A stretch of 64,000 nucleotides of DNA from Limosilactobacillus pontis (GCF_002940945.1 NZ_PNFV01000001.1:284750-348749), one strand, 5' to 3'. Counted from the first letter of the stretch, positions 45,608 through 54,327 are shown. The notes: a model not told the origin generated them from the sequence alone. Numbers and translations: made by a program.

Positions 45608-45840
45608 TAATAAAAAAGTCCCGTAGAATTCCTTCTACGAGACGAAATCTAATCCGCGGTACCACCCGTTTTCTATGGTCAGCGCCATAGCACTTGGCTC
45701 CTTAACGCGGAAAACGTCACTGCCTACTTGTGTTCAGCAGTAATCACCTAGAGGAGTTCATCGGTGCCGGCCTCCTGCTCACAGCCCCGCAGGATCTCTG
45801 AAGACCAACGTCCCGACTACTACTTCTATCACGATCAAAA
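45608..45840 (-). ncRNA. T-box leader of leuS
   Basis: On the minus strand the T-box core GGGTGGTACCGCGG is followed by a terminator (GTCTCGTAGAAGG/ATTCTACGGGAC then TTTTTT). Stem I has the GAAGTAGTAG and AGAGATCC landmarks. A GAACTC segment near 45755 places the CTC leucine codon at the specifier position. The product gene agrees with the specifier. Confidence 0.92.
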
Positions 45841-45897
45841 TATTTACCAATCATTCTAACAAGCTCACCGCACAATTGCAAGACGCGCCGTAAACAA

Positions 45898-47085
45898 TTA
45901 GCCCAAAATCTGCTTTAGTTCGTCGACCTTGTCTAGATGCTCCCATGGCAGGTCAATATCGGTCCGGCCAAAGTGACCGTAAGCCGCCGTCTGCTTGTAG
46001 ATTGGCCGCTTAAGATCAAGCATCTTGATGATCCCAGCCGGCCGCAAGTCAAAGGCCTGCCGAACAGCTGCAATCAATTCATCATCGCTCTTGGTTCCGG
46101 TACCGTAGGTGTTGATGGAGATGGAAACTGGTTCGGCCACCCCAATGGCGTAGGCCACTTGGATCTCCAGCTTCTTGGCGTAGCCCGCGGCCACTAGGTT
46201 CTTGGCGATGTAGCGGGCAGCATAACTGGCGGACCGATCCACCTTGGTGGCATCCTTGCCAGAGAAGGCCCCACCACCATGGTGAGCAGCCCCACCATAG
46301 GTATCAACAATGATCTTCCGTCCGGTCAGACCGGCATCCCCTTGAGGGCCACCGATAACAAAACGACCAGTCGGGTTAATAAAGTACTTGGTTTTATCAT
46401 CCAAGTATTCAGCCGGGATAACCGCCTTGATAACCTGTTCCTTAACATCCTTTTTAATCTGGTCCAGAGAAACTTCAGGATCATGCTGCGTACTCAGAAC
46501 CACGGTGTCAACCCGGATTGGCTTGTCGTTCTCATCATATTCAACCGTGACCTCGGCCTTGGCATCTGGCCGCAGATATGGGATCGTCCCATCCTTGCGC
46601 AAACGGGCGATCTTCTGCATCAGCTTGTGGCTAAGCATCAAAGACAGCGGCATGTATTCTGGTGTCTCGTCGGTTGCATAGCCAAACATCAGTCCCTGGT
46701 CACCGGCACCAATCTTGTCGAGCGGATCGCCGTCCCCTTCACGAGTCTCTAGGGAGTCGTCAACCCCTTGAGCAATATCCGGTGACTGTTCGTCGATTGC
46801 GGTGATGACAGCACAGTTATCGGCGTCAAAGCCGTACTTGCCATCGGTGTAGCCAATTTGGCGAATGGTGTCCCGAACGATCTTCTGGATGTTAACGTAG
46901 GCCGTGGTGGAAACTTCACCAAAGACCAGCACCAAGCCGGTCGTCACGGACGTCTCAACTGCCACCCGGGCATCCGGGTCTTGTTCGAGCATGGCATCCA
47001 GGATGGCGTCACTGATCTGGTCAGCGATCTTGTCCGGATGTCCCTCAGAGACTGATTCTGATGTAAATAAGTGTTTTTCTGCCAT
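45898..47085 (-). CDS. metK: S-adenosylmethionine synthetase
   Basis: MetK makes SAM from methionine and ATP. The 395-aa protein has [18 protein letters not shown] near the N-terminus and the GGGAFSGKD phosphate-binding loop near residue 265. It is monocistronic and preceded by an SMK (SAM-III) box that would block the ribosome site when SAM is bound. Confidence 0.98.
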   Translation of the reverse strand: MAEKHLFTSESVSEGHPDKIADQISDAILDAMLEQDPDARVAVETSVTTGLVLVFGEVSTTAYVNIQKIVRDTIRQIGYTDGKYGFDADNCAVITAIDEQSPDIAQGVDDSLETREGDGDPLDKIGAGDQGLMFGYATDETPEYMPLSLMLSHKLMQKIARLRKDGTIPYLRPDAKAEVTVEYDENDKPIRVDTVVLSTQHDPEVSLDQIKKDVKEQVIKAVIPAEYLDDKTKYFINPTGRFVIGGPQGDAGLTGRKIIVDTYGGAAHHGGGAFSGKDATKVDRSASYAARYIAKNLVAAGYAKKLEIQVAYAIGVAEPVSISINTYGTGTKSDDELIAAVRQAFDLRPAGIIKMLDLKRPIYKQTAAYGHFGRTDIDLPWEHLDKVDELKQILG

Positions 47086-47095
47086 TTTAATCTAA

Positions 47096-47185
47096 TTCCC
47101 CCATATTCTAGTGAAACTTTTCAACAGTTCGGTAGTTGCGGTTACAAGGCATCTTCACGGCAAGCGTGAATCCTATCGGGAATTT
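47096..47185 (-). promoter_or_regulatory. SMK box (SAM-III riboswitch) of metK
   Basis: The leader contains GATGCCTTGTAACCG, GAACTGTTGAAAAGTTTC and a GGGGG ribosome site at 47102-47098, the known SMK landmarks. The structure is a translational switch in which the Shine-Dalgarno is part of the SAM-binding core. It is characteristic of metK in Lactobacillales. Identified by recall of conserved segments, not by a model search. Confidence 0.88.
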
Positions 47186-47242
47186 GCTTTATAACGAGAC
47201 CCATCTTAGCATAAATGCCGCACGGTAATCAATGCTCAAGTT

Positions 47243-47782
47243 TCAGCAGCGGGCGTTGACTAGGCCGACCGCCGTCATAAACGAGTACATGATCGTTGGA
47301 CCAACAAACTTGAAACCATCCGCCTTGAATTGCTTTGCCATTGCCCGCGACTGAGCTGTCTGAGCCGGTAGCAGTTCCGTGGGTGTCAGGATCAATCGCT
47401 GAGGACGGTAGCCAACAAACCGCCAGACATAATCATCAAAACTCTGCCCGGCCCGGTGTAGTCCCTGGATCACCCGGGCATTGACCACCACCGCGCTGAT
47501 CTTGCGCCGATTGCGGATGATTGTCTTATCCTGACAAAGGCGGTCAATATCGGCTGCAGTGAAGGCTGCAACCCGGTCAACGTCAAAATTAGCAAAGGCG
47601 TGTTCAAAAGACTGACGCCGGTCCCAGATCGTCCGCCAGGTTAGTCCCGCTTGAAAGAGTTCCAAGCTCAGCATCTCAAACAGCTGGCGGTCATCATGCA
47701 CCGGCAACCCCCAGTAGTGGTCGTAGTAGTCCCGCATCGCCGGCGTCTGCTCGGCCCAGGCCGGTCGTCTCACATCGCACAT
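47243..47782 (-). CDS. tag: DNA-3-methyladenine glycosylase I
   Basis: Tag removes 3-methyladenine from DNA. The 179-aa protein has RDYYDHYWGLPVHDDRQLFEML, the typical N-terminal block, and the late FKFVGPTIMYSFMTAVGLVN. The usual C-terminal zinc ligands lie in a HxxxC motif just after GLVN; here the protein stops at GLVNARC, keeping a Cys but lacking the His. C2 and H22 remain. Zinc binding may be altered. Confidence 0.93.
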   Translation of the reverse strand: MCDVRRPAWAEQTPAMRDYYDHYWGLPVHDDRQLFEMLSLELFQAGLTWRTIWDRRQSFEHAFANFDVDRVAAFTAADIDRLCQDKTIIRNRRKISAVVVNARVIQGLHRAGQSFDDYVWRFVGYRPQRLILTPTELLPAQTAQSRAMAKQFKADGFKFVGPTIMYSFMTAVGLVNARC

Positions 47783-47876
47783 CTTAATTCCTCCTTTAGT
47801 GTAATAAAAGGTGACCCAGTGGCCTCATGGGTCATGCTGAATCACCTACCCCTATTATACTAATACGAAAGATTTA

Positions 47877-49313
47877 CTAGGCAGCTGCTTTTTTCTTCAC
47901 GTCCTTGAGCATCAGTGCCAGGATCAAGCCGATGATTTCGACGACAACCATCAAAGCGAAAACAAGGTGGTAGCCGTGCAAGGACGCCGTCAGGTTAGCA
48001 CTACCCCGGTGCATGGCGTTGGCCGTTGCTACCGTCAGGATAATGGTTGAAACCGCCACTCCGGCCGAACCAAGAACCTGCCGAACAGTAGTGATTACTG
48101 CCGTCCCGTGTGGAACCAGCTCGTTAGGCAAGGCGTTGGCTCCCAGAGTGACTGCTGGCATCATCACGAAAGCATTGCCACCCTCAATAACCATTGCACA
48201 CAAGATCATCGTCAGCAGGCTGAGCCGGTTGAGCAGGAAAAAGGCCGCCAACCATCCGCCAATGATCATCAGCATCCCAACGATCATTGTCGGCTTGAAG
48301 CCAATCTTGTCTGCCAGCTTACCAGTTAGCGGGTTCAGGATACTCAGGAAGGCTGCTCCAGGCACCAAGGCCATCCCCGAAACGAAGGGGCTGACATGCA
48401 AAACATCCTGATAGTACAGAGGAAAGATAATTGTGGTAACAATCAGGGCAATGTATGAGATTGAGGTTAACAAGATCGCTAGGTCATAGTTAAACGTCTT
48501 CATGACCCGCAATTCCAACAGTGGCGAATCTAAGTGCAGCTGCCGGTAGCAGAAGGCTGCAACGGCAGCGATGCTAACCAGTAGGATGATCCCATTAGCC
48601 AACCAGTTAACGTCCTTCTTGCCGGCCAGGTTGACCACGTACATGATTCCGATCAACCCAATCGACAGAACTACCGATAGCCAGTCTAAGCTGCTGGTGT
48701 GGCGTGTCATGACGTCACGGATTAACCCCGTTCCAGCCATCACAATGATCACGGTAATCACCAGCATGAAGAGAACGAAGAGGCTCTTCCAGTCAAAGAA
48801 CTTCAGCACAATTCCAGAAACAATTGGTCCACAGGCTAGGGCTGAACCCATGACCAGCCCAGCAATCCCCATGACGGTCCCCCGCTTCTCCTTGGGGGTA
48901 ATTTCCAACAAAACCGATTGGTAGGATGGAAACAGGACACCAACCGCAAAGGCCTCCATTGCCCGACCAATCATCATAAACCAAAAGCCCCCGGTTCCCC
49001 AGCTGGCCGGGGTTAGGATGATCATCAGCGACCCGACATCAAACAGGGCCAGAGCCCCCATGAACATTGTCTTAAAGTTAAGGTTATTCAGCATCCAGGG
49101 GCTGATCGGCATACTAACACACATAACAAGCATAAATCCCGTCGTCAACCATTGGACGGTCGAAGCGGAAATACCAAACGCCCGCATCAGGGTTGGGTAG
49201 GCGGTCGACAGTGACGACTGGCTGATCGACATCGTAAAGGTCCCAACTAACAATGTAAAAATAAACCAAAAGCGGCTGTACGCACGGCCATTCTGGTCAA
49301 TACTCTTCTCCAT
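47877..49313 (-). CDS. MFS multidrug transporter (DHA2/EmrB-QacA type)
   Basis: This 478-aa protein with about 14 membrane segments has TAYPTLMRAFGISASTVQWLTTGFMLVM, the usual DHA2 opening, and motif C-like GLVMGSALACGPIVSG in span 5. DHA2 pumps export drugs or other hydrophobic compounds by proton antiport. It is divergent from perR. Its start region holds a pair of AACnGTT elements, a possible operator. Confidence 0.92.
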   Translation of the reverse strand: MEKSIDQNGRAYSRFWFIFTLLVGTFTMSISQSSLSTAYPTLMRAFGISASTVQWLTTGFMLVMCVSMPISPWMLNNLNFKTMFMGALALFDVGSLMIILTPASWGTGGFWFMMIGRAMEAFAVGVLFPSYQSVLLEITPKEKRGTVMGIAGLVMGSALACGPIVSGIVLKFFDWKSLFVLFMLVITVIIVMAGTGLIRDVMTRHTSSLDWLSVVLSIGLIGIMYVVNLAGKKDVNWLANGIILLVSIAAVAAFCYRQLHLDSPLLELRVMKTFNYDLAILLTSISYIALIVTTIIFPLYYQDVLHVSPFVSGMALVPGAAFLSILNPLTGKLADKIGFKPTMIVGMLMIIGGWLAAFFLLNRLSLLTMILCAMVIEGGNAFVMMPAVTLGANALPNELVPHGTAVITTVRQVLGSAGVAVSTIILTVATANAMHRGSANLTASLHGYHLVFALMVVVEIIGLILALMLKDVKKKAAA

Positions 49314-49333
49314 TTCTTATCACCCTTCTTTAG

Positions 49334-49355
49334 AACTGTTATTATCTAAACGGTT
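49334..49355. promoter_or_regulatory. Possible operator of the MFS gene (paired AACnGTT)
   Basis: AACTGTT (49334-49340) and AACGGTT (49349-49355) are each palindromic, 15 bp apart. They lie just after the MFS -10 (TATAAT preceded at 17 bp by TTTACA on the minus strand). The binding protein is unknown. Confidence 0.45.
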
Positions 49356-49368
49356 AATATTATATATT

Positions 49369-49396
49369 TTGCTTTCAAGATTGTAAATGATATAAT
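49369..49396 (+). promoter_or_regulatory. perR promoter
   Basis: TTGCTT (49369-49374) and TATAAT (49391-49396) are spaced by 16 bp, upstream of the PerR box and the perR start. Confidence 0.65.
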
Positions 49397-49405
49397 ACTA
49401 GTAGT

Positions 49406-49420
49406 TTATAACTATTGTAA
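49406..49420. promoter_or_regulatory. PerR box upstream of perR
   Basis: The sequence TTATAACTATTGTAA differs from the Bacillus PerR consensus (TTATAATnATTATAA) at two positions. It lies between the -10 and the ribosome site, suited to autorepression. Confidence 0.7.
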
Positions 49421-49436
49421 GAAAGGAGAGATGTTC

Positions 49437-49895
49437 ATGGCAGAGGCTGAATTTGACCACGCCATCGAGATCCTGCGCTCTAACAAGGTCCGGCTCACAC
49501 CCCAGCGCAAGCTGATCCTGGAGTACCTGATCAATCACCATACTCACCCAAGCGTGGAAATGATCTACGACGACCTAAAGGATAACGTGGACAATATCAG
49601 TATGGCGACCGTCTACAACACTCTGAAGCTGTTTGTCGACTATAATCTCGTCATTGAGCTAAAGAATGGCGATGGCAGTACCCATTTCGATTACTTTGGG
49701 CACCCCCATTACCACGTCGTCTGTGATAACTGTGGTAAAATTTCCGATGTCTTTGATGAACATTTTTCAGCAATTACAAAGGACCTGCAGGCAATGACTC
49801 GGGAGAAAACCAACTACCTAGTGACCGGCTGTCATATCGAAGTCCACGGGATCTGTCCCGACTGTCAGCGCAAGCTTCACTTAAATCAATCATAA
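49437..49895 (+). CDS. perR: Fur family regulator, PerR type
   Basis: This 152-aa metalloregulator has a winged helix (SMATVYNTLKLFVDYNLV), a DYFGHPHYHVV metal-binding segment and two CxxC zinc motifs (CDNCG, CPDC). The Asp before the HxHxH-like segment and the box upstream point to PerR, which senses peroxide through Fe-catalysed His oxidation. ATG 49437 is chosen because GGAG lies 8 nt away; ATG 49431 is too close to it. Confidence 0.9.
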   Translation: MAEAEFDHAIEILRSNKVRLTPQRKLILEYLINHHTHPSVEMIYDDLKDNVDNISMATVYNTLKLFVDYNLVIELKNGDGSTHFDYFGHPHYHVVCDNCGKISDVFDEHFSAITKDLQAMTREKTNYLVTGCHIEVHGICPDCQRKLHLNQS

Positions 49896-49913
49896 ATAAT
49901 GGAGTTTCAAAGA

Positions 49914-49954
49914 GGCCTCCAGTATTCGGAAAATCCGAATACTGGAGGCCTTTT
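49914..49954. terminator. Bidirectional terminator between perR and amino-acid permease gene
   Basis: GGCCTCCAGTATTCGG and CCGAATACTGGAGGCC form a perfect 16-bp stem, followed by TTTT on the plus strand. Confidence 0.9.
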
Positions 49955-49996
49955 GTGTATTATGCTATTGCATGGAAAGCTATTCCTCATTCTAAT

Positions 49997-51364
49997 TTAT
50001 TTACATTTATTCTTGGGCTGACTCAGTGCAGCCATGCTCAGAATAGCAAACCAGACCAGGGTCAGAATCAATGCCTCCAAAGTCTGAGTTTCCATGCACA
50101 GGACCACTACGACGAAGGCTAGAAAGGCCAAGACCAGATAATCGGTCATCGGGGCTCCTGGCATCTTAAATGTTCGTGTAGTCGGATGCATACGAATATA
50201 GCGGAGATGGGTTAGGATGATAGCAGCCCAGATGAAAAGAAAACTGGTTGTGGCAATGCTGGAGATAAAGGTGAAGACCTCTCCAGGCATCACCAGGTTT
50301 AGGATTGCGGCCAGACCGATTACTAGTGACGAAATCACGACTGCCCGGGCCGGCACCGCCCGCTTAGACAGGTAGCTGATCCGCCGAATAGCCGGTCGGT
50401 GGGCGTCAGCGGTTAGCTCCGCCAGCATCCGCCCGGTCGTGTAGATCGAACTGTTGCAGGCCGAGGCTGCTGCAGTGATGACCACAAAGTTAACAATGCT
50501 GGCTGCTCCTCGTAGGCCGACGTCCTTGAAGACCAGGACAAAGGGACTGTTGCTCGGTGATAATTGATTCCAGGGATAAATGCACATAATTACCGCCAGG
50601 GCGCCAATGTAGAAGAGCAGGATCCGAACAGGGATGCCATTGATTGCCTTGGGGATCACTTTGCGCGGATTCTCGGCCTCCGCCGCAGTAACCCCGACCA
50701 TCTCAAGCCCAACGAAGGCAAAGACTACCATTTGAAAGGACCGGGCAAAACCGCCCAACCCGGTCGCAAAAAAGCCGTGGTAGCGAACCAGGTTCTGTGG
50801 TGAGGCTACGTAACCGTTACCGGTCTTGAACTGCAAGACCATCATCAATATACCGACTGCCACCAGAACGATAATCGCTAGGATTTTGATTAGGGCAAAC
50901 CAGAACTCGATCTCCCCAAAAACATTCACGGTGATCAGGTTCAAACATAAAAAGATGATTAGGGTGATCACCCCGGGAATCCATTGGGGAACGTTGGGCA
51001 ACCAGATCTGAATGTACAATCCGATCGCCGTAATCTCGGCCATCGCCAGGGCCAGCCAACATGCCCAGTAGGCCCAGCCGGCAACAAAACTCACCCGGGG
51101 ACCAAGGTAGTCCCTGATGGCTTCCATGAATGATCGGTAGTGCAAGTTCGACAATAAAAGCTCACCGAGGGCCCGCATGATCCCGAAACAGATGATTCCG
51201 GTGATCAGGTAGGCCAGCAGGATCGCTGGACCAGCCTCACGAATAGCCTTACCAGATCCCAGAAATAGCCCGGTGCCGATCGTTCCCCCGAGGGCCATTA
51301 GCTCGATGTGCCGGCTTTTAAGGCGCCGATTCATCTGCTGTTGCTTTTCCATATTTTTATCCAC
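49997..51364 (-). CDS. Amino-acid permease (APC superfamily, AAT family)
   Basis: This 455-aa protein with 12 membrane segments begins LKSRHIELMALGGTIGTGLFLGSG, the hallmark of AAT-type amino-acid/proton symporters (LysP, GabP, CycA relatives). The GLEMVGVTAAEAENPRKVIP segment in loop 6-7 is also typical. Substrate cannot be assigned. It is monocistronic. Confidence 0.93.
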   Translation of the reverse strand: MDKNMEKQQQMNRRLKSRHIELMALGGTIGTGLFLGSGKAIREAGPAILLAYLITGIICFGIMRALGELLLSNLHYRSFMEAIRDYLGPRVSFVAGWAYWACWLALAMAEITAIGLYIQIWLPNVPQWIPGVITLIIFLCLNLITVNVFGEIEFWFALIKILAIIVLVAVGILMMVLQFKTGNGYVASPQNLVRYHGFFATGLGGFARSFQMVVFAFVGLEMVGVTAAEAENPRKVIPKAINGIPVRILLFYIGALAVIMCIYPWNQLSPSNSPFVLVFKDVGLRGAASIVNFVVITAAASACNSSIYTTGRMLAELTADAHRPAIRRISYLSKRAVPARAVVISSLVIGLAAILNLVMPGEVFTFISSIATTSFLFIWAAIILTHLRYIRMHPTTRTFKMPGAPMTDYLVLAFLAFVVVVLCMETQTLEALILTLVWFAILSMAALSQPKNKCK

Positions 51365-51477
51365 TCCTCGAACACAAGGGTAGGCCGACGGCTATCAATT
51401 TGGCCCGCCTTGATATATAATAACGAACTATTGAAACTACATTGTATAACACTTTTTTAGTTAGGAGTAATTTTCTT

Positions 51478-52014
51478 TTGCTTGCTTGGTTTCCCTTTAT
51501 CGTCTACTGTATTCTTGAATTATTAATCTTCTTTAAGAGTAGCTGCTGGCAGCATCATCCCAGCTGGGGTGAACGAATCACTACCGTTTCCGCACTCGTC
51601 TATGTCACAACAGTGATGTGGTTGTGTCTGACTCCGGCGCACTTCAGCTTTCTCTCAGCTCCCAAGGCCCTCTTTTACTTTCGTGGTGTGCCCTTCAACG
51701 CCATCCCCTTTCAGGGATTCAGTCCCGAATTTTTTCTTAATATCGTCATGACCTTTCCGTTGGGTGTTTACATTTTTCTCTTCAACTATCGAACTCCCTT
51801 TGAACGGGCCATCCTATACGGGCTCTCCTTCAGCCTTTTCATCGAGATCAACCAATTCGTATGGGACTACTTCCTCGACCTGCAGCGCCTAGCCGACATC
51901 GACGACTTGATCACCAACACCCTTGGTGCAGTGATCGGTTTCTCCCTGATGATCATCCTCTACCAGAACGGTTGGAAAAAATTTTTGCAACGATTTATGC
52001 TCACCCATCCTTAG
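51478..52014 (+). CDS. VanZ family membrane protein
   Basis: This roughly 178-aa protein has about five membrane segments. It shows the VanZ block FLNIVMTFPLGVYIFLF, then EINQFVWDYFLDLQRLADIDDLI. VanZ-like proteins are linked to low-level glycopeptide resistance but are mostly uncharacterised. I place the start at TTG 51478, 9 nt after AGGAG; the ATG at 51442 overlaps a -10-like TATAAC and lacks a ribosome site. A 55-aa gene follows. Confidence 0.85.
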   Translation: MLAWFPFIVYCILELLIFFKSSCWQHHPSWGERITTVSALVYVTTVMWLCLTPAHFSFLSAPKALFYFRGVPFNAIPFQGFSPEFFLNIVMTFPLGVYIFLFNYRTPFERAILYGLSFSLFIEINQFVWDYFLDLQRLADIDDLITNTLGAVIGFSLMIILYQNGWKKFLQRFMLTHP

Positions 52015-52046
52015 ATTTGTTAAACTAGGTACTTGAGGTGAGAAAA

Positions 52047-52214
52047 ATGATTTCAAATGAGCAACGGGCCCACGACATTGCGATCGCCCTGATGAAGGCC
52101 AACGGCAGCAACCTGAAGCCGATCGACGCCTATCATCAATACGTCAACTACCTTCTGCCGATCCTACGGGAGATCAACAAAGACTTTCCCCATGGTATCA
52201 AGGAGAATCCCTAG
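52047..52214 (+). CDS. Small protein, 55 aa, downstream of VanZ
   Basis: The frame starts ATG after TTGAGGTGAG and encodes MISNEQRAHDIAIALMKANG and then a tail with YHQYVNYLLPILREINKDFP. It is helical and soluble. The good ribosome site, the 32-bp distance from VanZ and the terminator directly after its stop support a real gene. Its function is unknown. Confidence 0.75.
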   Translation: MISNEQRAHDIAIALMKANGSNLKPIDAYHQYVNYLLPILREINKDFPHGIKENP

Positions 52215-52220
52215 ACATAG

Positions 52221-52260
52221 GTCCAGTAACGAGACAATTTGCCGTTGCTGGGCTTTTTAT
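52221..52260 (+). terminator. Terminator of the VanZ/small-protein unit
   Basis: CCAGTAACG pairs with CGTTGCTGG (one G-T pair), followed by GCTTTTTATT. Confidence 0.85.
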
Positions 52261-52333
52261 TAAGGGACTTATTGTTTCGAACAATTAATTGCACTATGAT
52301 AGAGAGCATAGTTTTTATAAGGAGGTGTTTTAG

Positions 52334-52858
52334 ATGTTTACTGAACAAAAGCGGGGCTTTGACTGGTTCAGCCTGATCGTCGGAATCCTATTTATCCTGG
52401 CCGGGCTGGCATCATTCATGCACCCAGACACAACACTACATTTTTTGACCATTTTAGTGGGAATTTCCTTTATTCTTCGGGGAATCTACGAGATATGGTT
52501 CCGGCAGTTTATCAACCGGTCCCTTAATCAACGCTCAGGCTGGATCATTTTCGCAGCAATTTTAGATATTATCTTGGGAATCATCGTCCTGGTTTCTCCA
52601 ATATGGGGAATCCTCTATATTGCCATCCTGTTCGCTATCTGGTTCATCGTTGACTCCATTATAGAAATCAAGGCAGCCAAACTTTTCAAGCAGTTCCACC
52701 GTGGTTACGCCACTTGGTTAGTTGTCCTGGGTGTAATCAGTACCATCATGGGAGTTGTCCTCCTCTTCAGTCCGCTACTTTCAGCCATGACGATTGTCTG
52801 GTTGATATCAGTCATGTTGATGGTCTTCGGGATCATGCACGTCGTTCAAGCATTTTAA
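52334..52858 (+). CDS. HdeD family (DUF308) membrane protein
   Basis: This 174-aa protein with six membrane segments arranged as three repeats (VGILFILAGLASF, ILDIILGIIVLVSP, LGVISTIMGVVLLFSP) matches HdeD/DUF308. In E. coli HdeD is an acid-resistance membrane protein; here the role is unknown. Strong AAGGAGGTG ribosome site. Monocistronic. Confidence 0.92.
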   Translation: MFTEQKRGFDWFSLIVGILFILAGLASFMHPDTTLHFLTILVGISFILRGIYEIWFRQFINRSLNQRSGWIIFAAILDIILGIIVLVSPIWGILYIAILFAIWFIVDSIIEIKAAKLFKQFHRGYATWLVVLGVISTIMGVVLLFSPLLSAMTIVWLISVMLMVFGIMHVVQAF

Positions 52859-52864
52859 TATAGT

Positions 52865-52902
52865 AAATCGACACCGCCCTAAGCTGGGTGATGCCGATTT
52901 TT
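52865..52902 (+). terminator. Terminator of the HdeD-like gene
   Basis: AAATCG-CACC and GGTG-CGATTT arms with a T-tract after the DUF308 gene stop. Confidence 0.75.
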
Positions 52903-52908
52903 ACCTAA

Positions 52909-52941
52909 AAACGGGTTGACCATTCACTGGTCAGCCCGTTT
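52909..52941 (-). terminator. Terminator of hsp20
   Basis: AAACGGGCTGACC pairs with GGTCAACCCGTTT (one bulge), followed by TT on the minus strand. Confidence 0.75.
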
Positions 52942-52969
52942 GTTTATTGATGGACTTGGTACTTAGAAA

Positions 52970-53401
52970 TTAGTCAATGTCGATCCGACTGTCATTGTCC
53001 TCACTAGCCTGAATCTTTGGCAAGTCAAGAGTCAATACCCCGTTTTCATAGTGAGCTGCAACCTTGGCACGGTCAACATCCGGCAGCCGATATTGCCGGC
53101 TCATCTGACCATACCGCCGTTCACTATGCAGAATATTCCCCTTCTTGTCGCTCTCGTCAGCGAAGGTGTCCCGATGGCCAGTAACAGACAGAATATTGTT
53201 AGCGTAGTTGATGTGAATATCCTTCTTATCAAAACCCGGCATGTCAATCTTTACCTGATAAGCCTGGTCAGTCTCGGCGACATCAGTCTTCATGTGGTCA
53301 GCGGCTGGCGTCAAGTCAGGGAAGAAATTATCATCCATCCAATCACGCATGTTCATCAAGTTGTCGAACAAGTTACCACGACGTTGAATTTCATTAGCCA
53401 T
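52970..53401 (-). CDS. hsp20: Small heat-shock protein Hsp20
   Basis: This 143-aa alpha-crystallin-type chaperone has the Hsp20 domain (about 38-130) with YQVKIDMPGFDKKDIHINY and the ENGVLTLDLPK segment. It holds unfolded proteins in a refoldable state. A CIRCE element and a CtsR box lie upstream, indicating dual repression by HrcA and CtsR. Confidence 0.95.
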   Translation of the reverse strand: MANEIQRRGNLFDNLMNMRDWMDDNFFPDLTPAADHMKTDVAETDQAYQVKIDMPGFDKKDIHINYANNILSVTGHRDTFADESDKKGNILHSERRYGQMSRQYRLPDVDRAKVAAHYENGVLTLDLPKIQASEDNDSRIDID

Positions 53402-53483
53402 AATTGATTCTTCCTTTCTTAATTACCTTGATCTTGATTACACTTACTATTCTAATTCTGCTAAGCAGAAATACAATAGCAAA

Positions 53484-53510
53484 TTAGCACTCAGCAGTAT
53501 TAAGTGCTAA
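53484..53510. promoter_or_regulatory. CIRCE element (HrcA operator) of hsp20
   Basis: TTAGCACTC and AAGTGCTAA flank a 9-bp spacer. Only one base differs from the consensus TTAGCACTC-N9-GAGTGCTAA. Confidence 0.9.
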
Positions 53511-53516
53511 TTTTCA

Positions 53517-53533
53517 TTTGACTAATATTGACC
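53517..53533. promoter_or_regulatory. CtsR box of hsp20
   Basis: On the minus strand GGTCAAT-ATT-AGTCAAA matches the CtsR heptad repeat (A/GGTCAAA-NAN-A/GGTCAAA) with one weak position. It lies 6 bp from the CIRCE element. Confidence 0.8.
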
Positions 53534-53615
53534 AAGCTTGTCAACACTACTCTGGCAAGGGGTTATCGCTGGAATACTTTATTCATTTCTTGGTAAGAAA
53601 TTTTAACTTTTTCTA

Positions 53616-53641
53616 TTCATATGAAATTTCAATCATATGAT
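53616..53641. repeat. Two 10-bp palindromes, TTCATATGAA and ATCATATGAT
   Basis: The two palindromes start 16 bp apart in the region between hsp20 and the first apf-like gene. A related 24-bp palindrome (ACATATGATA-attc-TATCATATGT) occurs at 62305-62328. The role is unknown. Confidence 0.4.
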
Positions 53642-53646
53642 GATAC

Positions 53647-53675
53647 AAAAAAGCCGCCCCATAATCTGGGACGGC
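53647..53675 (-). terminator. Terminator of the first apf-like gene
   Basis: GCCGTCCCA pairs with TGGGGCGGC (one mismatch), then TTTTTT on the minus strand. Confidence 0.85.
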
Positions 53676-53700
53676 GCATATACTCTTAACTAATCTATTT

Positions 53701-54327
53701 TTAGTACCAACCATGTGACTGCCAGAAGGACTGAGCAGCAGACCATGAGCCGTAACGGTTAGCTACGTATTGGTCAGCAACCCGCTCTTGATTAGCCGCG
53801 GAGTAGTCCCCATTCAGATAAGAAGCGGATAATTGGTACTTACCGACGTATTGACCGTTGCGGGCACCGTAGTTACCACCGGATTCCCGACCAGCGATCC
53901 AGGCCTTAGCAGCTGCATCATTGCCGGAGACCCCGGAGTTGTAACTGGCACTAGCAGTAGACGTGTTCGTCTGTTGTTGTGCAGGAGCCTGGCTAGCAGC
54001 AGTTTGGCTCGTCGTGTTTTGGCTGGTAGCAGCCGGCAGGGTTGCCACCTGGTGGTCAGTTGCTGGGGCAACCTCACCATCGTCTTTGATCACTAACTTT
54101 TGACCAACGTAGATGACATTCTTGTCAGCAATTTGGTTGTTATTAGCCAGCGTATCAACGAACGTTAAGTCATGGCCTAATTTGTAAGAAATTCCAGAAA
54201 GGGTGTCACCTGCCTGTACCGTGTAAATTGAGTCGGCATTGGCAGAGGTTGCAGTAGCAACGGTCCCCAGTGCAACGGCACCGGTAATAGCTGCTGTAAT
54301 CTTGGCGGCTTTCTTAGATAACTTCAT
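53701..54327 (-). CDS. Secreted LysM protein, aggregation-promoting-factor-like (paralogue 1)
   Basis: This 208-aa exported protein has a signal peptide (to about residue 31, SANA), a LysM domain ([17 protein letters not shown], about 34-80), a Ser/Thr/Gln/Ala-rich linker and a C-terminal domain (about 136-208). The last ends [17 protein letters not shown], the signature of lactobacillus Apf/extracellular proteins. These are cell-shape and aggregation proteins held to peptidoglycan by LysM. A paralogue lies at 57092-57853. Confidence 0.92.
   Translation of the reverse strand: MKLSKKAAKITAAITGAVALGTVATATSANADSIYTVQAGDTLSGISYKLGHDLTFVDTLANNNQIADKNVIYVGQKLVIKDDGEVAPATDHQVATLPAATSQNTTSQTAASQAPAQQQTNTSTASASYNSGVSGNDAAAKAWIAGRESGGNYGARNGQYVGKYQLSASYLNGDYSAANQERVADQYVANRYGSWSAAQSFWQSHGWY

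Noticed and set aside
51442..51477. Upstream ATG start for the VanZ protein
   Set aside because: No ribosome site precedes it and it overlaps a possible -10; the TTG after AGGAG fits better.
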